Position numbers and translations under genes: made by a program | Notes under the pieces: generated by a model | The model's database searches: none | What the model saw: the letters and a program-made list of their open reading frames with translations, nothing else | What the model was told of the DNA's origin: nothing | Shown: positions 6,420-8,351 of the stretch, piece after piece | How the letters are laid out: every line of letters starts with the position of its first letter | How positions within the stretch are numbered: position 1 is the stretch's first letter | Source of the DNA: Desulfobacterales bacterium | GTDB taxonomy: Bacteria > Desulfobacterota > Desulfobacteria > Desulfobacterales > UBA11574 | NCBI GenBank assembly: GCA_030601485.1 | Contig: JAUVTO010000072.1 | Span: forward strand, 1 to 8,351 | Length of the DNA: 8,351 bases | Direction of reading: 5' to 3'

Positions 6420-6585
6420 GGGGCTTTACCCCAATATTCTCTCCGAGCCGTAGGCACTACCCTCCGGCCTGTAAGCCCTACGGGCTGGAAGCGGAGCCGG
6501 AGGCCAGCATTCCATTCTTCCATTCTGATGGCATAAACAGGTTGTCATTACTAAACCTGTATTTTCAAGAGGTTGTAGAATTTCT
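6420..6585. repeat. Intergenic repeat B, related to repeat A and carrying a GC-rich insert
   Basis: This region fills the gap between two convergent genes. GGGG-CTTTA-CCCC at 6420-6432 is a weak hairpin just after the stop of the 6004 gene. CCCCAATATTC (6429-6439) and the 77 bases at 6509-6585 match repeat A (11 of 11 and 57 of 77 positions). In A these two parts are 4 bases apart; here they are separated by 69 bases of GC-rich sequence (6440-6508). That insert therefore looks like a later arrival or a variable module. The hairpins may end both convergent transcripts, but there is no following T-run typical of an intrinsic terminator. Confidence 0.7.
6461..6503. repeat. GC-rich REP-like hairpin, copy 1
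   Basis: CCTCCGGC (6461-6468) pairs with GCCGGAGG (6496-6503), and inside it AGCCC-TAC-GGGCT (6474-6486) forms a second stem. The GC content is far above the flanks. A related sequence lies in the opposite orientation at 7128-7158 (25 of 31 positions identical over 6461-6491), so this is a dispersed extragenic palindrome rather than a one-off hairpin. Confidence 0.7.
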
Positions 6586-6595
6586 ATGGAATTTC

Positions 6596-7066
6596 TTATC
6601 TTCTTAACGTTGCAATCAGCCGTTTGGGTTCCTTAAAATAACCAAATGCATCAATGATGCTTTTGCAAACAACATCTGAAGACAGTAAGGTTTCAACGCA
6701 AGCGCCCTCTTCATGAACCAAAGCAATCCCCAAACACGCTTCTTTGAGCATTAAGCTGTCATTATTCCCGTTACCCATACAAACCGTATGGTCTTTCCCG
6801 ATGGCCGAAACATACTCAAGTTTTCTATGAGCTTGATTTTGCTTGGATATCTTTACCAGCTTGCAATTAACATTTTCTAGTTCACGTTCAACAAATCCAT
6901 AAGTATCAGCGGTAATTACGTGAAACTCTATTTCCTCGGAAAGCTCATTCATAATCTCGCGAACCCCGTCAATCAGCTTTCCGTCAACAGCAATAGTCCC
7001 ATTGTAATCACACACAACATGTTTGATCTCTAATCTTATATGTCCCGGAATATCAATTATCATCAT
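6596..7066 (-). CDS. HAD-superfamily small hydrolase, soluble P-type-ATPase-like
   Basis: 156 residues, cytoplasmic, with only the HAD core and little or no cap. Motif I is DYNGT (20-24), with Asp20 as likely nucleophile; the usual second Asp is Asn22. Motif II is ITADT (51-55). A lysine near 82 could serve as motif III. Motif IV is GNGNND (98-103), with Asp103 as metal ligand. The stand-alone P-type-ATPase-like family COG4087 has, as I recall, the same DYNGT and GNG.ND forms. So it is probably a phosphatase or a degenerate relative; the substrate is unknown. The open frame reaches back to TTG 7126, but that part lies inside a repeat. ATG 7066 has AAGGAAAG 5 bases upstream, so I start there. 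It lies 199 bases downstream of panE on the same strand, separated by an inserted repeat. Confidence 0.75.
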   Translation of the reverse strand: MMIIDIPGHIRLEIKHVVCDYNGTIAVDGKLIDGVREIMNELSEEIEFHVITADTYGFVERELENVNCKLVKISKQNQAHRKLEYVSAIGKDHTVCMGNGNNDSLMLKEACLGIALVHEEGACVETLLSSDVVCKSIIDAFGYFKEPKRLIATLRR

Positions 7067-7071
7067 GAGTT

Positions 7072-7079
7072 CTTTCCTT
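7072..7079 (-). promoter_or_regulatory. Ribosome binding site fixing the HAD gene start
   Basis: AAGGAAAG lies 5 bases before the paired ATG ATG at 7066-7061. It decides against the longer frame from TTG at 7126, whose N-terminal codons would fall inside the inverted repeat at 7089-7105. Confidence 0.65.
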
Positions 7080-7088
7080 GTTTTTTTC

Positions 7089-7261
7089 GTGTCCATCCAT
7101 AAATGAGGATTTTTGTTCAAGATCAAGCCTCCGGCCCGTAGGGCCTACGCCCCGGAGGGGCATGTGAAAAAAATAACCACAGGCATATGTTTGATATTCC
7201 GAGGATTATTTTTTGAACATAACGCAGAGATTGGGCAAAAAGACCATTTATGGATGGACAC
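7089..7261. repeat. Inverted-repeat element with 17-base perfect arms between panE and the HAD gene
   Basis: GTGTCCATCCATAAATG at 7089-7105 is repeated in perfect inversion at 7245-7261. The match continues imperfectly inward: TTTTTG follows in both arms, offset by one base. Between the arms are the GC-rich hairpin at 7128-7158 and AT-rich sequence with no credible gene. The right arm ends 4 bases before the panE stop codon (7266-7268) and the left arm lies 22 bases upstream of the HAD start. The element thus occupies almost the whole gap, splitting what may once have been a panE-HAD operon. I recall GTGTCCATCC-type arms as dispersed repeats in environmental genomes, without a named family. 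Confidence 0.7.
7128..7158. repeat. GC-rich REP-like hairpin, copy 2 (inverted)
   Basis: CCTCCGG (7128-7134) pairs with CCGGAGG (7152-7158), and the loop contains the self-complementary CGTAGG-G-CCTACG. Read on the minus strand it matches copy 1 (6461-6491) at 25 of 31 positions, including an 11-base identical core GCCCTACGGGC. Confidence 0.7.
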
Positions 7262-7265
7262 TAAC

Positions 7266-8186
7266 TTATATTCTTTCATCGTAGGTTTCCTGGATTGTCT
7301 TTACCAGGCAGATCAGGGTATGATTTACAGGTGTTGGAACTCCCAGTCTAATCCCTTCCCGCACGATAGCGCCGTTTATGAAGTCAACCTCGGTCATTCT
7401 CTCCTTTAAAACATCCTGAAGCATGGAAGCGATGTTCCCTGCCGTATCCCTGCAGACCTCCATGACACGGGCTAAAGGGTCAGGATAAGGAAGCTGTATG
7501 TTTTTAGCGGCAGCGACGGCAACCGCCTCTTTAACCGCATTTTCCATGATCAAGCGAGTTCCGTTTAACTCGGCCAGACGCCCGTTTTTAAGGCGTGTAA
7601 TCGCGCTGAGCACATTGATACCCACATTAATAATCAATTTCCCCCAGATAAGATCAACCACATTTTTTATGGATCGGGTTTTAAAACCTGCCGTGTTAAA
7701 CGCAGAAACAATTTTTTCTAAAGGGCTGTCGGGATCTTCTTCAGGCCCGATAATTGTCTCTCCTTCTCCGGCATGTCTTATTTTCCCCGGTCCCAAAAGG
7801 GTAGCCCCTTGCGCCGTAATACCGCCGAACACCTTTTTCTTCCCGAATATCTCCTCCAATATCTCAAGGTTTCCCACCCCGTTTTGCAAGGTAACCACTA
7901 ACGCTTCGGGCCAAAGCCACGTCTTGATGGTCTCCGCCGCTTCTTTTGTTTTATAAGATTTAACACAAAATAACACAAAGTCAGGACGCATGGAAATCCT
8001 GTCTGTTACAGCGGGGACCTTTACAGTATATTCGCCGGTAACCCCTTGGACAACAATTCCCTGGCTGTTTATCTGCCGGGCTCTTTCCGGTAAATAATCC
8101 AAAAGCGTTACCTCATAACCCGCCCTTTTTAATCGAGCTGCGAACAAACATCCCATGGCTCCGGGGCCTACTACTAAAAAGTGCAT
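7266..8186 (-). CDS. panE: 2-dehydropantoate 2-reductase (ketopantoate reductase)
   Basis: Reduces ketopantoate to pantoate with NADPH, a step of pantothenate and coenzyme A synthesis, in the cytoplasm. The N-terminal Rossmann fold begins at residue 2 with GPGAMG (7-12). CVKSYKT (74-80) and QNGVGN (101-106) follow, the usual cofactor and substrate contacts. The C-terminal helical domain has WGKLIINVGIN (181-191). There Lys183 with Asn187 and Asn191 has the same spacing as Lys176, Asn180 and Asn184 of the E. coli enzyme. Ser254 and Glu266 correspond to E. coli Ser244 and Glu256. The length of 306 residues matches E. coli (303). The frame extends to TTG 8210, but ATG 8186 begins directly at the Rossmann strand and has an excellent ribosome binding site. 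Some PanE/ApbA relatives act on other 2-keto acids; the full set of key residues supports true PanE. Confidence 0.93.
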   Translation of the reverse strand: MHFLVVGPGAMGCLFAARLKRAGYEVTLLDYLPERARQINSQGIVVQGVTGEYTVKVPAVTDRISMRPDFVLFCVKSYKTKEAAETIKTWLWPEALVVTLQNGVGNLEILEEIFGKKKVFGGITAQGATLLGPGKIRHAGEGETIIGPEEDPDSPLEKIVSAFNTAGFKTRSIKNVVDLIWGKLIINVGINVLSAITRLKNGRLAELNGTRLIMENAVKEAVAVAAAKNIQLPYPDPLARVMEVCRDTAGNIASMLQDVLKERMTEVDFINGAIVREGIRLGVPTPVNHTLICLVKTIQETYDERI

Positions 8187-8193
8187 TATATGA

Positions 8194-8200
8194 CTCCTTT
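8194..8200 (-). promoter_or_regulatory. Ribosome binding site fixing the panE start
   Basis: AAAGGAG lies 7 bases before ATG 8186, which removes eight codons from the longest possible frame (TTG 8210). A small perfect inverted repeat GGTGC-A-GCACC at 8233-8243 lies further upstream in the leader and could be an operator or a hairpin; I cannot assign it. Confidence 0.7.
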
Positions 8201-8259
8201 TGATACACAAACGTTGTATAAAAAACAGGGCTGGTGCAGCACCCTCGACTTTTGCAACA

Positions 8260-8351
8260 TTGACGGCTTCGTAAAAAGTCCAACTTCTTCGTTGCGCTGC
8301 ATCCCCTGCCCAGTTAAATTTTTATAATACCATAATGGGCTTATGGTAAAC
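8260..8351. repeat. Partial dispersed repeat at the right window edge
   Basis: The segment 8260-8304 begins TTGACGGCTTCGTAAAAAG, and sequences of this form are ones I remember as common extragenic repeats in Desulfobacterales genomes (memory, not searched). It is followed by a hairpin ACCATAA-TGGGC-TTATGGT at 8329-8347. The element probably continues past the edge, so its full structure is unknown. No gene is visible in 8211-8351 on either strand. Confidence 0.45.

Noticed and set aside
6420..6503. Intrinsic terminator for the 6004 gene
   Set aside because: Hairpins are present but none is followed by a T-run; the sequence is better explained as dispersed repeats, though they may still impede transcription.
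7067..7126. 20-residue N-terminal extension of the HAD protein from TTG 7126
   Set aside because: Would be encoded by the inverted repeat arm, and a better start with a ribosome binding site exists at 7066.
7498..7956. 152-codon plus-strand frame inside panE
   Set aside because: Antisense to intact panE; composition is that of a complement frame.
1..8351. Defence island, toxin-antitoxin pair, prophage or transposase
   Set aside because: All substantial frames are accounted for by housekeeping genes or the described hypothetical proteins; no supporting domain is visible on either strand.

Overview
The window looks like an ordinary chromosomal housekeeping segment from an anaerobic Gram-negative bacterium, most likely in the Desulfobacterota (Desulfobacterales-like). 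That placement is inference. It rests on the Lys/Ala-rich histone-like protein with an LKKFD-type tail, a LarE carrying a CxxC motif, a eno/pyrG gene pair, moderate GC, and the abundance of short palindromic repeats between genes. No 16S rRNA or other lineage marker is present.

Layout. 1-416 (-): 3'-truncated gene for a histone H1-like protein. 551-1360 (+): larE, sulfur insertion for the nickel-pincer cofactor; the two genes are divergent and share an AT-rich promoter region. 1361-1600: an inverted-repeat-bounded cassette holding what looks like an internally deleted GxxExxY-family gene, between the convergent ends of larE and pyrG. 1601-5610 (-): the transcription order is eno, then an exported LolA-like protein overlapping eno by 14 bases, then (after a 232-base repeat-filled gap) pyrG. 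5611-6003: eno promoter plus a 160-base imperfect palindrome. 6004-6408 (+): conserved-looking hypothetical protein, probable winged helix plus coiled coil. 6409-6595: repeat region with a nested GC-rich hairpin. 6596-7066 (-): small HAD-fold phosphatase-like protein. 7067-7265: element with 17-base perfect inverted repeats and a second GC-rich hairpin. 7266-8186 (-): panE. 8187-8351: panE leader and the start of another repeat.

The metabolic genes cover glycolysis (eno), CTP synthesis (pyrG), pantoate/CoA synthesis (panE) and nickel-pincer cofactor maturation (larE). They do not form one pathway; only eno and the LolA-like gene are clearly coupled.

The least ordinary feature is the intergenic DNA. 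Every intergenic gap longer than about 150 bases contains a different inverted-repeat element. Two pairs of elements are related to each other, and one pair reads as an empty site and a filled site for a small GC-rich hairpin. I see no defence system, CRISPR array, prophage, transposase gene, tRNA or rRNA. I found no evidence of a new multi-gene system; the candidate novelty is in the repeat elements and the two poorly characterised small proteins.
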